Source: Hydrogenophaga sp. (GTDB lineage Bacteria; Pseudomonadota; Gammaproteobacteria; Burkholderiales; Burkholderiaceae_C). Taken from it: 32,380 nt of DNA. Within the stretch, counting starts at the first letter, position 1. Every line of letters starts with the position of its first letter. The notes beneath the pieces are model-generated. The model searched no databases. It saw nothing but the letters and a program-made list of their open reading frames with translations, and was not told where the DNA came from. Below, one piece after another: positions 8,320-16,399 of the stretch. Position numbers and translations under genes: made by a program. Where the stretch lies: assembly GCF_026125825.1 (NCBI RefSeq), contig NZ_JAHCKK010000053.1, positions 1-32,380 on the forward strand. Reading direction: 5' to 3'.

Positions 8320-9353
8320 GGCGCCGTCCCCAGTTGAAAGCTGAGCGAGAACCGCGTGGGGTTTTCGCGCTGGATGTCCAGTTGTCCGTGCAGCTGCTGT
8401 GTCAGGAGCTGGACCAGTTGCAGCCCGAGCGAGCTGGTGCGCGAGAGGTCGAGCGTGGGCGGGATGCCTTGCCCATCGTCGCTGATGCACAGCTCGATCT
8501 GCCTTTCGCCTTGTTGACGGATGTCCACCGAGATCTTGCCGCGTTGCTGGTTCGGGAAACCGTGCTTGAGGGCGTTGCTCACGAGTTCGTTGACGATCAG
8601 GCCGCAGGGTATGGCTTCGTTGATGGGAAGCTTGACGTCATGCGCGTTGATCTCGATGGCGACCTGTCCCGACATCGAGCCGTACGCTTCGGTCAGGCGC
8701 GGCAGCAGCTCACCCAGGAAGCGCTGGAAGTCCACCTGCGCGAAGTTCTGCGATTGGTACAGCGTCTGGTGGATGAGGGACATCGATCGCACGCGGTTCT
8801 GGCTGTCCCGCAGCATGCCGATGAGTTCGCTGTCGCTGCTCTTGAGGGCCTGGAGGTCGAGCAGGCTGTGGATGACCTGGAGGTTGTTCTTCACGCGGTG
8901 ATGCACCTCGCGCAGCAGCAGCTCCTTTTGTTGCAGCGCGTCCTGGATGCGCTTCTCGCTGAGCTTGCGCTCGCTCAGGTCCAGGATCACCGAGAGGATC
9001 ATCGGCCCCTCGCCGGTCTGCACCGGGTTGATGCCGATCTCCACGGGGAATTCGCTGCCGTCCTTGCGCAGGCCGCTGAGGTCGCGGCCCGCGCCCATGG
9101 GGCGTGCGTTGGTTTCGGCGAGGAAGCCTTGGCGATACCCGGGGTGGGCGTGGCGGTAGCGTGCCGGGATGAGCACTTCCACCGGGCGCCCGATGAGTTC
9201 GGCGGCGCTGTAGCCGAAGGTGGTTTCCGCGAGCTGGTTGAGGCGGGTGATCTTCCCAAGCTGGTTGACCACGATCATCGCGACCGGGATGCGATCAAAC
9301 GCCTGTCCCAGGTACTCGTCCAGCTTTGGCCTCTGCTCCGCCATGCTGGGCAT
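8316..9353 (-). CDS. PAS-domain sensor histidine kinase, HisKA_2 type
   Basis: A 345-residue soluble kinase. A PAS domain (about 12-130; FDRIPVAMIVVN, GYSAAELIGRPVEVLIP, ending DLSERK) precedes a HisKA_2 dimerisation domain with the probable phospho-acceptor H151 or the adjacent H152 (REVHHRVKNNLQV) and a HATPase_c with N-box NELVSNALKHGFP and DDGQGIP. HisKA_2 kinases often signal to stand-alone receivers, here probably the REC-PAS-kinase encoded by the overlapping downstream gene. Two in-frame ATGs (9353, 9344) could start it; the outer one is given. Confidence 0.88.
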   Translation of the reverse strand: MPSMAEQRPKLDEYLGQAFDRIPVAMIVVNQLGKITRLNQLAETTFGYSAAELIGRPVEVLIPARYRHAHPGYRQGFLAETNARPMGAGRDLSGLRKDGSEFPVEIGINPVQTGEGPMILSVILDLSERKLSEKRIQDALQQKELLLREVHHRVKNNLQVIHSLLDLQALKSSDSELIGMLRDSQNRVRSMSLIHQTLYQSQNFAQVDFQRFLGELLPRLTEAYGSMSGQVAIEINAHDVKLPINEAIPCGLIVNELVSNALKHGFPNQQRGKISVDIRQQGERQIELCISDDGQGIPPTLDLSRTSSLGLQLVQLLTQQLHGQLDIQRENPTRFSLSFQLGTAP

Positions 9354-9416
9354 GGTATGCCAGTTGCGACGGGCTGCCTACTGCACAAACCCCATGGCTG
9401 TGTCACTGCAGCGTCC

Positions 9417-9442
9417 CGGCGCCACAATTGTGCATGGCGCCG
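9417..9442. promoter_or_regulatory. nested palindrome between Bug gene and kinase operon
   Basis: Arms CGGCGCC (9417-9423) and GGCGCCG (9436-9442) enclose the 10-base perfect palindrome CACAATTGTG (9423-9432). It lies 64 bases upstream of the HisKA_2 kinase start and 56 past the Bug gene stop. It could be an operator for the kinase operon or a terminator without U-tract. Confidence 0.35.
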
Positions 9443-9497
9443 AGCGGGCGGCTCCCCCCACTTTGTGGCCGCGCGAGCCTGCAGTGCCCCGCCCGGC

Positions 9498-10496
9498 TCA
9501 ATCCGCCTTCAGCTTCACCGCCTGAAACACCCGCTGCAGCCGCTGTGCTTCGGCGCTGTAGAAGCTCTGTGCCTGCTTCAGCGGCATGGCGCGGGTGAGC
9601 GCCACGCCCCCGGCTTCGCGCGTGTACGCGCCGAACTCCGGCCCTTGCAACGCGGTGTCGATGGCCTTGTGCACGGCGCCCACCACGTCGGCGGGCGTCT
9701 GGCGTGGCAGGAAGACACCGGTCCACACGGTGTAGACGAAGTCTTTGAGGCCGGGGTCGATCTCGCTCAGGCGCGGCAGGCCGGCCACGGTCTTGTCGGC
9801 GGTGTGGGCCAGGGCGCGCAGCGTGCCGGCTTCGATCAGCTTGGCGGTGCTGCCGGCCATAGGCAGGAAGGCCACGTCCACCTGGCCGCCAATGAGGTCG
9901 TTCACGGCCGGTGCCAGGCCCTTGTAGGGCACGTGCATGAGCTGCTGCGTGCCGGTGAGCATCTTGAAGTGCTCGCCCATGAGGTGGTAGAGCGTGCCGC
10001 TGCCGGGGGTGGCGTAGGTCAGGGCTTTGTTGGACGGGTTCTTGAGGTAGTCCACCAGAGCCTGCGCGGAGTTGATCTGCAGGCTGGGCCGCACGACGAG
10101 CGCGATGTTGGTGTACGAGAGTTGCGAGACGAGCACGAGGTCGTCGGGCTTGTAGCGCACGCTGGGCATGGTCAGCGGCGGGAGGATGGGCTCGGCCACG
10201 GTGGTGAGCAGCAGGGTGTGGCCGTCGGCCGGGGCGGCCATCACCTTGCCCACGCCCATGGCGCCGCCGACGCCGGCGAAGTTTTCCACGATGACGGTTT
10301 CGCCCAGGGCTTTCTGCATCAGCGGCTGCATCACGCGCGCGACCATGTCGGCCGGGCCACCGGCGGGGAAGGGCACGACGACGGAGATGCGGCGCGCGGG
10401 GAAGGTGCCTTGCGCCTGGGCCGGGGGTGCGAGGAGGGTGCCGAAGGCCGGCGCGAGGGCGGCGGCGAGCAGGGAGCGGCGGGCGATCTTCTTCAT
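9498..10496 (-). CDS. Bug/TctC family periplasmic solute-binding protein
   Basis: The 332-residue protein starts with a twin-arginine-like signal peptide (KKIARRSLLAAALAPAF, cleavage near PAQAQ) and has the Bug family signatures ISVVVPFPAGGPADMVAR, VGGAMGVGKV.A.ADGHTLL, and HVPYKGLAPAVNDLIGGQVD. Bug proteins bind small carboxylates such as tricarboxylates, aromatic acids or amino acids in the periplasm with a Venus-flytrap fold. No tctA/tctB genes are near, as is usual for orphan Bug genes. It lies 29 bases after the amidohydrolase gene in the same direction, so its ligand is probably the substrate or product of that enzyme. Confidence 0.92.
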   Translation of the reverse strand: MKKIARRSLLAAALAPAFGTLLAPPAQAQGTFPARRISVVVPFPAGGPADMVARVMQPLMQKALGETVIVENFAGVGGAMGVGKVMAAPADGHTLLLTTVAEPILPPLTMPSVRYKPDDLVLVSQLSYTNIALVVRPSLQINSAQALVDYLKNPSNKALTYATPGSGTLYHLMGEHFKMLTGTQQLMHVPYKGLAPAVNDLIGGQVDVAFLPMAGSTAKLIEAGTLRALAHTADKTVAGLPRLSEIDPGLKDFVYTVWTGVFLPRQTPADVVGAVHKAIDTALQGPEFGAYTREAGGVALTRAMPLKQAQSFYSAEAQRLQRVFQAVKLKAD

Positions 10497-10525
10497 GGTG
10501 TCTTGTCTCCTGGGTGGCGGGATGG

Positions 10526-11473
10526 TCAGGCGGCGGCCTTGGCCGGCGGGGTCGCGGGGCGGTGCTGTCGGCGCTGGTCGATGCGGTAGAGGCGCGTGGC
10601 GTTGCCGCCGAGGATGAGTTCGAGCGCGTGGTCGGGGATCTCGGGCATGTCGAGCGCGCGCGCGTGCTCGTTGATGTTCTGCACCGTCTTGTGAAAGGTC
10701 CACATGAAGGGGTTTTCCGAGCCGTAGAGCAGGCGCTCCCAGGGGTTGACGCAGCCGAAGTCGTGAATGAGCTGGTAGACGGTGCGCGGATGGTAGAAGC
10801 CCAGTGCGCTGAGGTCGGCGTGGAAGTTGGGGTTGCGCGCGACCACGCCCATGGCTTCGGCGGCGTAGGGGTAGCCCAGGTGGCAGATGACCACCTTCAT
10901 CTTGGGAAAGCGCTGGCCCACTTCGTCGAGCAGCCAGGGCTGCTGCAGCTTCATGTCGGCGCCGCAGACGGGCGTGAAGCCCATGTGGAAGTGCACCGGC
11001 ACGCCCAGGGCGCTGGCGGCTTCGTACAGGGGCTCGCAGGCCTTGTCGCGCGGGTCGAAGTGCGCGTAGGTGGGGTAGAGCTTGATGCCGCGGAAGTCGT
11101 GCTCGCGCACGCAGCGCTCCAGTTCGTCGGCGGCGCCCCAGGGGTCGATGATGGGGTCGGCGCTGCAGATGCCGATGAGCCGGCCGTTGGACGCCTTGAC
11201 CTGCTGCGCCACGAATTCGTTGGGCACGTTGTAGGGGCGCTGCTCGGGCGGAAGCACGCGGTTCCAGTTGCCGGCGAGCACGCAGCACACGTCGATGCCA
11301 ACTTCGTCCATGACGTGGACGAGCATCTCGCCGTCGCGGCGCTCGGATTTCACCTCGGTGCTGTGGTACCGGAAGCCGCGGTCGCTCCAGTTCTTGCGCA
11401 GCTCGCTGTAGATGTGCTGCGAGACGTGAACACCGGGCTGGCCCAGGTGGATGTGGTTGTCGACGACGAACAT
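10526..11473 (-). CDS. amidohydrolase 2 family metal-dependent hydrolase
   Basis: A 315-residue TIM-barrel hydrolase. The N-terminal metal motif H7-I-H9 (VVDNHIHLG) and later histidines in VHFHMGF and VVICHLGYP match the amidohydrolase_2 (ACMSD/LigW/PDC hydrolase) group, which decarboxylates or hydrolyses aromatic and pyrone carboxylates. The usual GSDxP metal-aspartate motif reads GSENP here, an E in place of D. The ATG at 11473 follows a good AGGAG; upstream codons are in the promoter. It heads a two-gene operon with a Bug receptor and is divergent from a MarR regulator, a common layout for inducible catabolic genes. Substrate unknown. Confidence 0.85.
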   Translation of the reverse strand: MFVVDNHIHLGQPGVHVSQHIYSELRKNWSDRGFRYHSTEVKSERRDGEMLVHVMDEVGIDVCCVLAGNWNRVLPPEQRPYNVPNEFVAQQVKASNGRLIGICSADPIIDPWGAADELERCVREHDFRGIKLYPTYAHFDPRDKACEPLYEAASALGVPVHFHMGFTPVCGADMKLQQPWLLDEVGQRFPKMKVVICHLGYPYAAEAMGVVARNPNFHADLSALGFYHPRTVYQLIHDFGCVNPWERLLYGSENPFMWTFHKTVQNINEHARALDMPEIPDHALELILGGNATRLYRIDQRRQHRPATPPAKAAA

Positions 11474-11515
11474 GCGGTCTCCTGATTGATGTCGGGCCAA
11501 AGTGTAGTCATCGAA

Positions 11516-11533
11516 TAATTTGATGTCAAACTA
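11516..11533. promoter_or_regulatory. candidate MarR operator in divergent promoter
   Basis: TAATTTGA-TG-TCAAACTA is an 8-bp inverted repeat with one mismatch (core TTTGA-TG-TCAAA perfect), in the AT-rich centre of the 108-base gap between the amidohydrolase and MarR genes. Size and symmetry fit a MarR dimer site; repression of both genes is inferred. Confidence 0.55.
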
Positions 11534-11581
11534 ATAGACGAAGAATGATCGCGGGGCTGCGTGCTATCCTGCCGGCTGCCC

Positions 11582-12019
11582 ATGGCCGATTGCACCCCTC
11601 CTTCCTCACCCGCGCTCGACGCTTACGTCGGGTACCACCTTCGAAAAGCGCACAACCAGGCGCTGCGCCGCCTGGATCTCGCGCTGGGCAAGCTGCAGCT
11701 GACGACGGCCATGTACGGCGTGCTGGAGCTGTTGAGTTGCAATGTGGAGTTGCCGCAAGGCCAGCTGGCGCGCGGCGTGGGGCTGACGAATCCGTCGATG
11801 GTGCCGCTGGCGGACAAGCTGGCCGAGCGCGGCCTGATCGACCGCACGCGCCAGGCGCACGACCGCCGCACGGTGTACCTCAAGCTCACGCCCGAGGGGC
11901 GCAAGTGCTGGAGCCGTGCCGCGCGCATCGTGCGCGAGCATGAGGCGGCGCTGCGCGCCGCGCTCTCCGATGCCGAGACCGCGGAGCTGATCCGGCTGTT
12001 GGGCAAGCTCGGGGACTGA
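11582..12019 (+). CDS. MarR family transcriptional regulator
   Basis: A 145-residue winged-helix protein with the MarR layout: an N-terminal helix, an HTH region around residues 48-80 (LPQGQLARGVGLTNPSMVPLAD-type) and the wing motif GLIDRTRQAHDRRTVYLKLTPEG. MarR proteins usually repress a divergent operon and release DNA on binding a phenolic or other small acid. The divergent amidohydrolase-Bug operon and the palindrome between them support that here. The GTG at 11561 is possible but the ATG at 11582 fits the family N-terminus better. Confidence 0.88.
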   Translation: MADCTPPSSPALDAYVGYHLRKAHNQALRRLDLALGKLQLTTAMYGVLELLSCNVELPQGQLARGVGLTNPSMVPLADKLAERGLIDRTRQAHDRRTVYLKLTPEGRKCWSRAARIVREHEAALRAALSDAETAELIRLLGKLGD

Positions 12020-12039
12020 GCCCCGGCCCCGCCCGGGGC
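12020..12039. terminator. GC-rich hairpin between convergent genes
   Basis: GCCCCG (12020-12025) pairs with CGGGGC (12034-12039) immediately after the MarR stop and two bases before the FAH gene end. No U-tract; a weak bidirectional terminator at best. Confidence 0.35.
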
Positions 12040-12041
12040 GT

Positions 12042-12902
12042 TCAGGCCAGCTCGGCCTCGATGGGGTTGCGCAGCACGCCCAGCGCATCCACTTCCACTT
12101 CCACCACGTCGCCCGGCCGCATGTAGAGCGGTGGCTGGCGCTTGAAGCCTACGCCGCCCGGTGTGCCGGTGACGATGACGTCGCCCGCCTCGAGCTCGGT
12201 GAAGCAGCTGATGTGGGCGATGAGCGAGGGAATGCTGTGGATGAGCAGGTCGGTGGTGGTGCGCTGCACTTCTTCGCCGTTGAGGCGGGTGACGAGGGTC
12301 ATGACCTGGTCGGGGCGGATCTCGTCGGCCGTGACCATCCAGGGGCCGAAGGCGCCGGTGCGCGCGAAGTTCTTGCCGGCCGTCCATTGCGAGGTGGCGA
12401 CCTGCCAGTCGCGGATGCTGGCGTCGTTGTAGCAGGCCCAGCCGGCCACGTGTTCCCAGGCAGCGCCTTCGGCGATGCGGCGGCCCGGCTTGCCGATGAT
12501 GACGGCGATTTCGCCTTCGAAGTCGAGCGCGGGCGATTCGGGCGGGACGAGCAGGGCCTGGCCGTGCCCGGCCTGCGAGTTGGCCACGCGCAGGAAGAGC
12601 GTGGGCGCCTGCTGCGTGACCTGTCGGCCGGTTTCGCGCACGTGGTCGGCGTAGTTGAGTCCGACGCAGACGATCTTGGAGGGGCGGCCGATCACGGGGA
12701 GGAACTCGACCGCGTCGATCGCGATGCGCTCGGAGGCGGCGCGCGCGATGGCGGCGGCCTGGCCGAGCAGGCCTTGCGCGATCGCGCTCTGGAGGTCGGG
12801 CGCCTTCGCACCCAGGGCGGGGCGCAGGTCCACAAGGTGCTGGTCGTCGATCACGGCGCCGTAGGTGGCGCTGCCGCGGTGCAGGAAGCTGGCGAATTTC
12901 AA
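12042..12902 (-). CDS. fumarylacetoacetate hydrolase (FAH) family protein
   Basis: A 286-residue enzyme with GLNYADH, the metal-binding pair E129/E131 (LDFEGEIAVIIG), D160 (CYNDASIRDWQ) and the closing VTGTPGGVG motif. The E-x-E...29...D spacing matches FAHD1-type enzymes, which cleave or decarboxylate beta-diketo acids, oxaloacetate or aromatic ring-cleavage products using Mg/Mn. The start is a TTG at 12902: the sequence around it (LKFASFLHRG) matches family N-termini and no ATG is suitably placed. It lies 22 bases downstream of a Bug gene and is probably the last gene of a deacetylase-Bug-FAH operon. Confidence 0.9.
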   Translation of the reverse strand: MKFASFLHRGSATYGAVIDDQHLVDLRPALGAKAPDLQSAIAQGLLGQAAAIARAASERIAIDAVEFLPVIGRPSKIVCVGLNYADHVRETGRQVTQQAPTLFLRVANSQAGHGQALLVPPESPALDFEGEIAVIIGKPGRRIAEGAAWEHVAGWACYNDASIRDWQVATSQWTAGKNFARTGAFGPWMVTADEIRPDQVMTLVTRLNGEEVQRTTTDLLIHSIPSLIAHISCFTELEAGDVIVTGTPGGVGFKRQPPLYMRPGDVVEVEVDALGVLRNPIEAELA

Positions 12903-12924
12903 GAGTGGCCTTTGTCGTGGTGAT

Positions 12925-13926
12925 TCAGTTCAGGGGGATGCCGGCGGCGTCGATGGCGCGTTTCCAGTAGGTGAATTCGGCCTTCCAGAAGGTGTCCATG
13001 GCCTGGGCGCCCATGGGGTCGGGCACGGCGCCGAGTTCGGTCAGCGTGCGCACCACCTCGGGTCGCGCGCAGGCTTCCAGCGTGGCTTTTTCGAGTTGGG
13101 CGACGATGTCGCGCGGTGTGCCCGCGCGCGTGAACACGCCGAACCAGCTGGCGTTGGAGAAGCCCTTGACGCCGGATTCGGCGAAGGTGGGCACGTCGGG
13201 CAGGGCGGGGGAGCGCTGGTCGGTGGAGACGCCCAGCGCACGCACCTGGCCGGAACGGATGGGGCCGATGACGCCGGTGATGTTGTCGAGCACGGCGACG
13301 ATGCTGCCGCCCATGAGGTCCTGGATGGCGGCGGCCGCGCCTTTGTAGGGCACGTGTTCCATGGCGAAGTCGCCATCGCGTTTGAGCAGCTCGCCGGTGA
13401 GGTGCATCACGCTGCCGGTGCCGCCCGTGCCGTAGCTGGCGCGCTGGGGGTTGGCGCGCGCCCAGGCGGCGAATTCCTTGAGATTGCGCGCCGGGATGTC
13501 CTTGTTGATGATGAGCACGTTGGGCAGCTTGGCCACCATGGCCACTGGCTGGAACGAGCCGACGGGGTCGTAGGTGAGCGTCTTGGCCTGGGTGATGGGC
13601 GTGAGCACGGCCGAGGTGACGATGTTGGCGAGCAAGGTGTAGCCGTCGGGCGCGGCGCGGGCCACGTCGGCCGCACCGATGGCTCCGGCGGCACCGCCTT
13701 TGTTGTCGACAACCACGGTGCCCTTGAGCACTTCGGCCAGGTGCTTGGCGACCAGCCGGGAGACGATGTCGGTGGAGCCGCCGGCGGGGTAGGGCACCAC
13801 CATGCGGATGGGGCGCTCAGGGTAGCCGGCGGCGCGGGCCAGGCCGCTGCCCAGCAGGGCGGCCAGGGCCGTGCCGCCGGCAACAACGTGGCGGCGGGTG
13901 AGGCCATGCGGGTGGTGTGCGTTCAT
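12925..13926 (-). CDS. Bug/TctC family periplasmic solute-binding protein
   Basis: A 333-residue Bug receptor. The signal peptide has a twin-arginine-like start (GLTRRHVVAGGTALAAL) and cleaves near LARAA. Family signatures are IRMVVPYPAGGSTDIVSR, GAIGAADVARAAPDGYTLL and EHVPYKGAAAAIQDLMGG. It lies between the deacetylase-type hydrolase and the FAH gene, so its ligand is probably handled by those enzymes. It is clearly divergent in sequence from the other two Bug proteins in the window, so they are not recent duplicates. Confidence 0.92.
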   Translation of the reverse strand: MNAHHPHGLTRRHVVAGGTALAALLGSGLARAAGYPERPIRMVVPYPAGGSTDIVSRLVAKHLAEVLKGTVVVDNKGGAAGAIGAADVARAAPDGYTLLANIVTSAVLTPITQAKTLTYDPVGSFQPVAMVAKLPNVLIINKDIPARNLKEFAAWARANPQRASYGTGGTGSVMHLTGELLKRDGDFAMEHVPYKGAAAAIQDLMGGSIVAVLDNITGVIGPIRSGQVRALGVSTDQRSPALPDVPTFAESGVKGFSNASWFGVFTRAGTPRDIVAQLEKATLEACARPEVVRTLTELGAVPDPMGAQAMDTFWKAEFTYWKRAIDAAGIPLN

Positions 13927-13967
13927 GGAGCTTCTCCTGGTGGGGCGGGGGTGGAGGTGAGGGGTGT

Positions 13968-14846
13968 TCAGCGCAGCGACTGGCGCAGGTGGCGGATGGC
14001 ATCGCCCTGGCGGCCGATCCAGGTGTCGTCGAGCGCGCGGGCGCGGCGGATCAGTTCCTCGAACACGCCGATGCCGCTCAGGCGGCCGAACACGTGGCCG
14101 TGGATGGAGGGGTTCAGGCGCACCGCGCCGGGCTCGTGGCGCTGCACGTAGTCCAGCCAGTCGTCGAACAGCTCCAGCATCTGGCGAGGCGCGTTGCCGT
14201 AGCGGATGGCGTGCGGCGTGTCGTTCATTTCCATGCCGCCGGGAAAGGCGGCGATCTCGCGCTCGCCCAAGCGCACGAGGTAGGGCAGGTCGTCGTTCAT
14301 GGTGTCGCCGTGCCATTCGTAGCCTTCTTCGGCGAGCAGGCGCGCGGTGTTCACGCTGGGCGAGGCGCGCGGGCTGATCCAGCCCACGGGGCGCACGCCG
14401 CAGGCCTGTTCCAGCCGCTCGGTGGTGCGGCGGATGTTGGCGCGCTCGGCGGCTTCGTCGAGGTAAGCCGGGATCACGTCCATGCCCCACGAGTGCGCCA
14501 CGATTTCGTGGCCGGCCTGCGCGATGCGGCGCAGCGTCTGCGGGTGGCGCTCGGCCAGCACGCCGCAGACCAGCATGCTGGTCTGGATCTGCTGGCGCTC
14601 CAGCACGTCGAGGATGCGGTGGATGCCGCGGCGGATGCCGTACTCCACCCAGCCGAGGGCGTTCAGGTCGGGCGTGCCGGGCTTGAGCGGGTTGCCCATG
14701 GGGCCGAAGCCGGGCCACTGGTCGTCGGACCAGCCTTCGAGCGCGACGCGAAAGAAGATGCCGAGGCGTTTGCCACCGGGCCAGCGGAAGTCGGCGGGAG
14801 GCAGGGTTTCGATGGCACCGGCGTGCACGTCGAGTTTCTGGGGCAT
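13968..14846 (-). CDS. polysaccharide deacetylase family (PuuE-like) hydrolase
   Basis: A 292-residue protein of the NodB-fold subgroup that includes allantoinase PuuE and bacterial cyclic-imide hydrolase rather than true chitin deacetylases. Visible features are the N-terminal GKRLGIFFRVALEGW segment, the QIQTSMLVCGVLAERHP and GHEIVAHSWGMD motifs, and GWISPRASPS. There is no signal peptide, so it is cytoplasmic, which favours a small amide or imide substrate. The NodB metal aspartate usually seen early in the domain is not obvious (the segment reads RVALEGW). It is the first gene of the operon with Bug and FAH genes, next to a LysR regulator. Confidence 0.82.
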   Translation of the reverse strand: MPQKLDVHAGAIETLPPADFRWPGGKRLGIFFRVALEGWSDDQWPGFGPMGNPLKPGTPDLNALGWVEYGIRRGIHRILDVLERQQIQTSMLVCGVLAERHPQTLRRIAQAGHEIVAHSWGMDVIPAYLDEAAERANIRRTTERLEQACGVRPVGWISPRASPSVNTARLLAEEGYEWHGDTMNDDLPYLVRLGEREIAAFPGGMEMNDTPHAIRYGNAPRQMLELFDDWLDYVQRHEPGAVRLNPSIHGHVFGRLSGIGVFEELIRRARALDDTWIGRQGDAIRHLRQSLR

Positions 14847-14917
14847 TCGGGGCTCCGGGTTCCAACCGCAAGGCGCCAGTGCCTTGCCTGATGGGACCCG
14901 AGCTTACGGAGTCGGGT

Positions 14918-14945
14918 GTGCAACCACAAACGACTTCTTTTGCAC
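14918..14945. promoter_or_regulatory. inverted repeat upstream of the deacetylase-type gene
   Basis: GTGCAA (14918-14923) and TTGCAC (14940-14945) form a perfect 6-bp inverted repeat with 16-base spacer, about 70-100 bases upstream of the start at 14846. A second 7-bp inverted repeat (AGCGTTG/CAACGCT, about 14949-14971) lies just after the LysR stop. The first may be an activator site, the second a terminator stem without U-tract. Confidence 0.3.
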
Positions 14946-14982
14946 GCAGCGTTGATCTACACGCAACGCTGGTGGCGCGGCG

Positions 14983-15882
14983 TCAGGGTGCCGCGCGACC
15001 CACTTCGGCGAGGTGCTTGAGGAAGGCCGCCGAGGCCACGGGCAGCTTGCGCTCGGAGAGCACGCAGACGTCGATGCCGCCCTGGCAAAGCAGCGCATCG
15101 TCCAGCGGCACGCCCACCAGTTGCTCCATGGCCAGCTCGTTGCGGATGGACATGTGCGAGAGCAGGGTGATGCCGCCACCGTTGCGCGCGAAGCCGCGCA
15201 GCACGGCAAGCGAGTTGGCTTCGAGCGCGGGCGTGATGTGCACCTTGGACATGTGGCTCTGCAGGTCGATCAGGCGGCGCACGCCGAAGCTGCTGTCGGG
15301 CAGGGCCAGGCGTTGCCCGGCGATCTGCGAGAGGGTGAGGCTCTTGCGCCGCGCCAGCGCATGGGTCGGTGCCATCACGGCCAGCAGGGGCGCGTGCAGG
15401 TGCAGGGCCGAATGCATCTCGGGCTTGGGCTGCAGGTTGAAGACCAGGCCGATGTCGGCCTCGCCGCTGGCGATGCCGTTCTCCACCGCGCCAGTGCCCG
15501 TGATGCGCAGGGAAAAGGTGATGTTGGGGTAAGCGTCCTGGAACTGGGCGATGGCCGGTGCGAGGAAGTCCGAGGCGTAGCCTTCGACGGACAGCAGCGA
15601 GACGTGGCCACGGTGCAGGTTCTGCAGCGCGTCGAGTTCGGAGCGCATGCGCTCGATGCCGTTGAGCGAGTCGCGCACGTGGTTCAGGTAGACCTTGCCG
15701 GCGGCGGTGAGCACCATGCCGCGCGCGCGGCGCTCGAACAGGGTGACGCCCAGGTCTTCCTCCAGCTTCTGCAGCTCGCGGCTGAGCGCCGAGGGCGTGA
15801 CGAAGAGCCGCTCGGCAGCGGCGCGGATGGAGCCGCTTTGCGCCACTTCGAGGTAGCGCAGCAGGGAGGTCTGCAGGATCAT
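14983..15882 (-). CDS. LysR family transcriptional regulator
   Basis: A 299-residue LTTR. The winged HTH occupies about residues 5-63 (SGSIRAAAERLFVTPSALSRELQKLEEDLGVTLF), followed by the linker helix and the two-lobed effector domain (about 90-295). It is divergent from the RidA-RidA-Bug-SDR operon (16005 onward) and co-directional with the deacetylase-Bug-FAH operon, so it may control both sides. Effector unknown; by context a small organic acid. Confidence 0.92.
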   Translation of the reverse strand: MILQTSLLRYLEVAQSGSIRAAAERLFVTPSALSRELQKLEEDLGVTLFERRARGMVLTAAGKVYLNHVRDSLNGIERMRSELDALQNLHRGHVSLLSVEGYASDFLAPAIAQFQDAYPNITFSLRITGTGAVENGIASGEADIGLVFNLQPKPEMHSALHLHAPLLAVMAPTHALARRKSLTLSQIAGQRLALPDSSFGVRRLIDLQSHMSKVHITPALEANSLAVLRGFARNGGGITLLSHMSIRNELAMEQLVGVPLDDALLCQGGIDVCVLSERKLPVASAAFLKHLAEVGRAAP

Positions 15883-15902
15883 GCGGCGATTCTAGGATTC
15901 GT

Positions 15903-15945
15903 GTTGCGCAAATGGCAACTCAATGTTCAAAACAAATCGTTTGTT
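15903..15945. promoter_or_regulatory. candidate LysR-binding sites in divergent promoter
   Basis: GTTGC-N7-GCAAC (15903-15919) contains the T-N11-A core expected for LysR regulators, and a second perfect palindrome AACAAA-TCG-TTTGTT follows at 15931-15945. Both lie between the LysR start (15882) and the RidA start (16005). Two sites spaced about 27 bp centre to centre fit the recognition/activation site layout of LTTRs. Confidence 0.5.
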
Positions 15946-16004
15946 GAGACGCCAAACGGCAGGCACATTTGCGTTTCCCAAGTTTTCCGCACACAGGAGT
16001 TCCC

Positions 16005-16394
16005 ATGACCAAACAAGTGATCTACAGCCCCAAGGTGACCCGCACGAAGGCGCCCCACGCCCATGCCGTGCGCACGGGCAACCTCGTGTTCGTCTCCGGC
16101 TGCCCGGCCTACCACGGCGAGATGCAGCTGGCCAAGGGCGATTTCCCCGCGCAGATGCGCCAGTGCATGACCAACCTGCAGAACATCCTGGAAGAGGCGG
16201 GCTCTTCGCTGGCCCAGGTGGTGAAGGTCAATGTGTTCCTGGACCGCCGCGCCGACTTCGACGAGATGAACGAGATCTACCGCGAGTTCTTCGGCAACGA
16301 CCCGCAGACCTGGCCGGCGCGCACCACCGTCGAGGCCCGCCTGCCGCGCAAGGATTTCCTGCTGGAAATCGAATGCGTGGCCGAAGTGGCGTGA
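16005..16394 (+). CDS. RidA family protein (copy 1)
   Basis: A 129-residue YjgF/YER057c/UK114 protein: IYSPKVTRTKAPHAHAVRTGNLVFVSG at the start, QMRQCMTNLQNILEEAG in the middle, and the VEARLPRKDFLLEIECVA end that carries the ligand-binding arginine and glutamate. RidA proteins hydrolyse reactive enamines/imines released by amino-acid lyases or oxidases; relatives such as RutC act in pyrimidine-ring degradation. A good CAGGAG precedes the ATG. It leads an operon with a second RidA, a Bug receptor, an SDR and an FMN oxidase. Confidence 0.9.
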   Translation: MTKQVIYSPKVTRTKAPHAHAVRTGNLVFVSGCPAYHGEMQLAKGDFPAQMRQCMTNLQNILEEAGSSLAQVVKVNVFLDRRADFDEMNEIYREFFGNDPQTWPARTTVEARLPRKDFLLEIECVAEVA

Positions 16395-16399
16395 GTCCC

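Noticed and set aside
8334-10589. A 751-codon open frame on the plus strand, and similar long opposite-strand frames (for example 10427-11485, 12865-14151, 13917-14891, 16277-18604 minus, 21682-22908, 28688-30409)
   Set aside because: They lie antisense to genes with clear families, show His/Arg/Ala/Gly-rich composition without domains, and are the expected by-product of GC-rich codon use.
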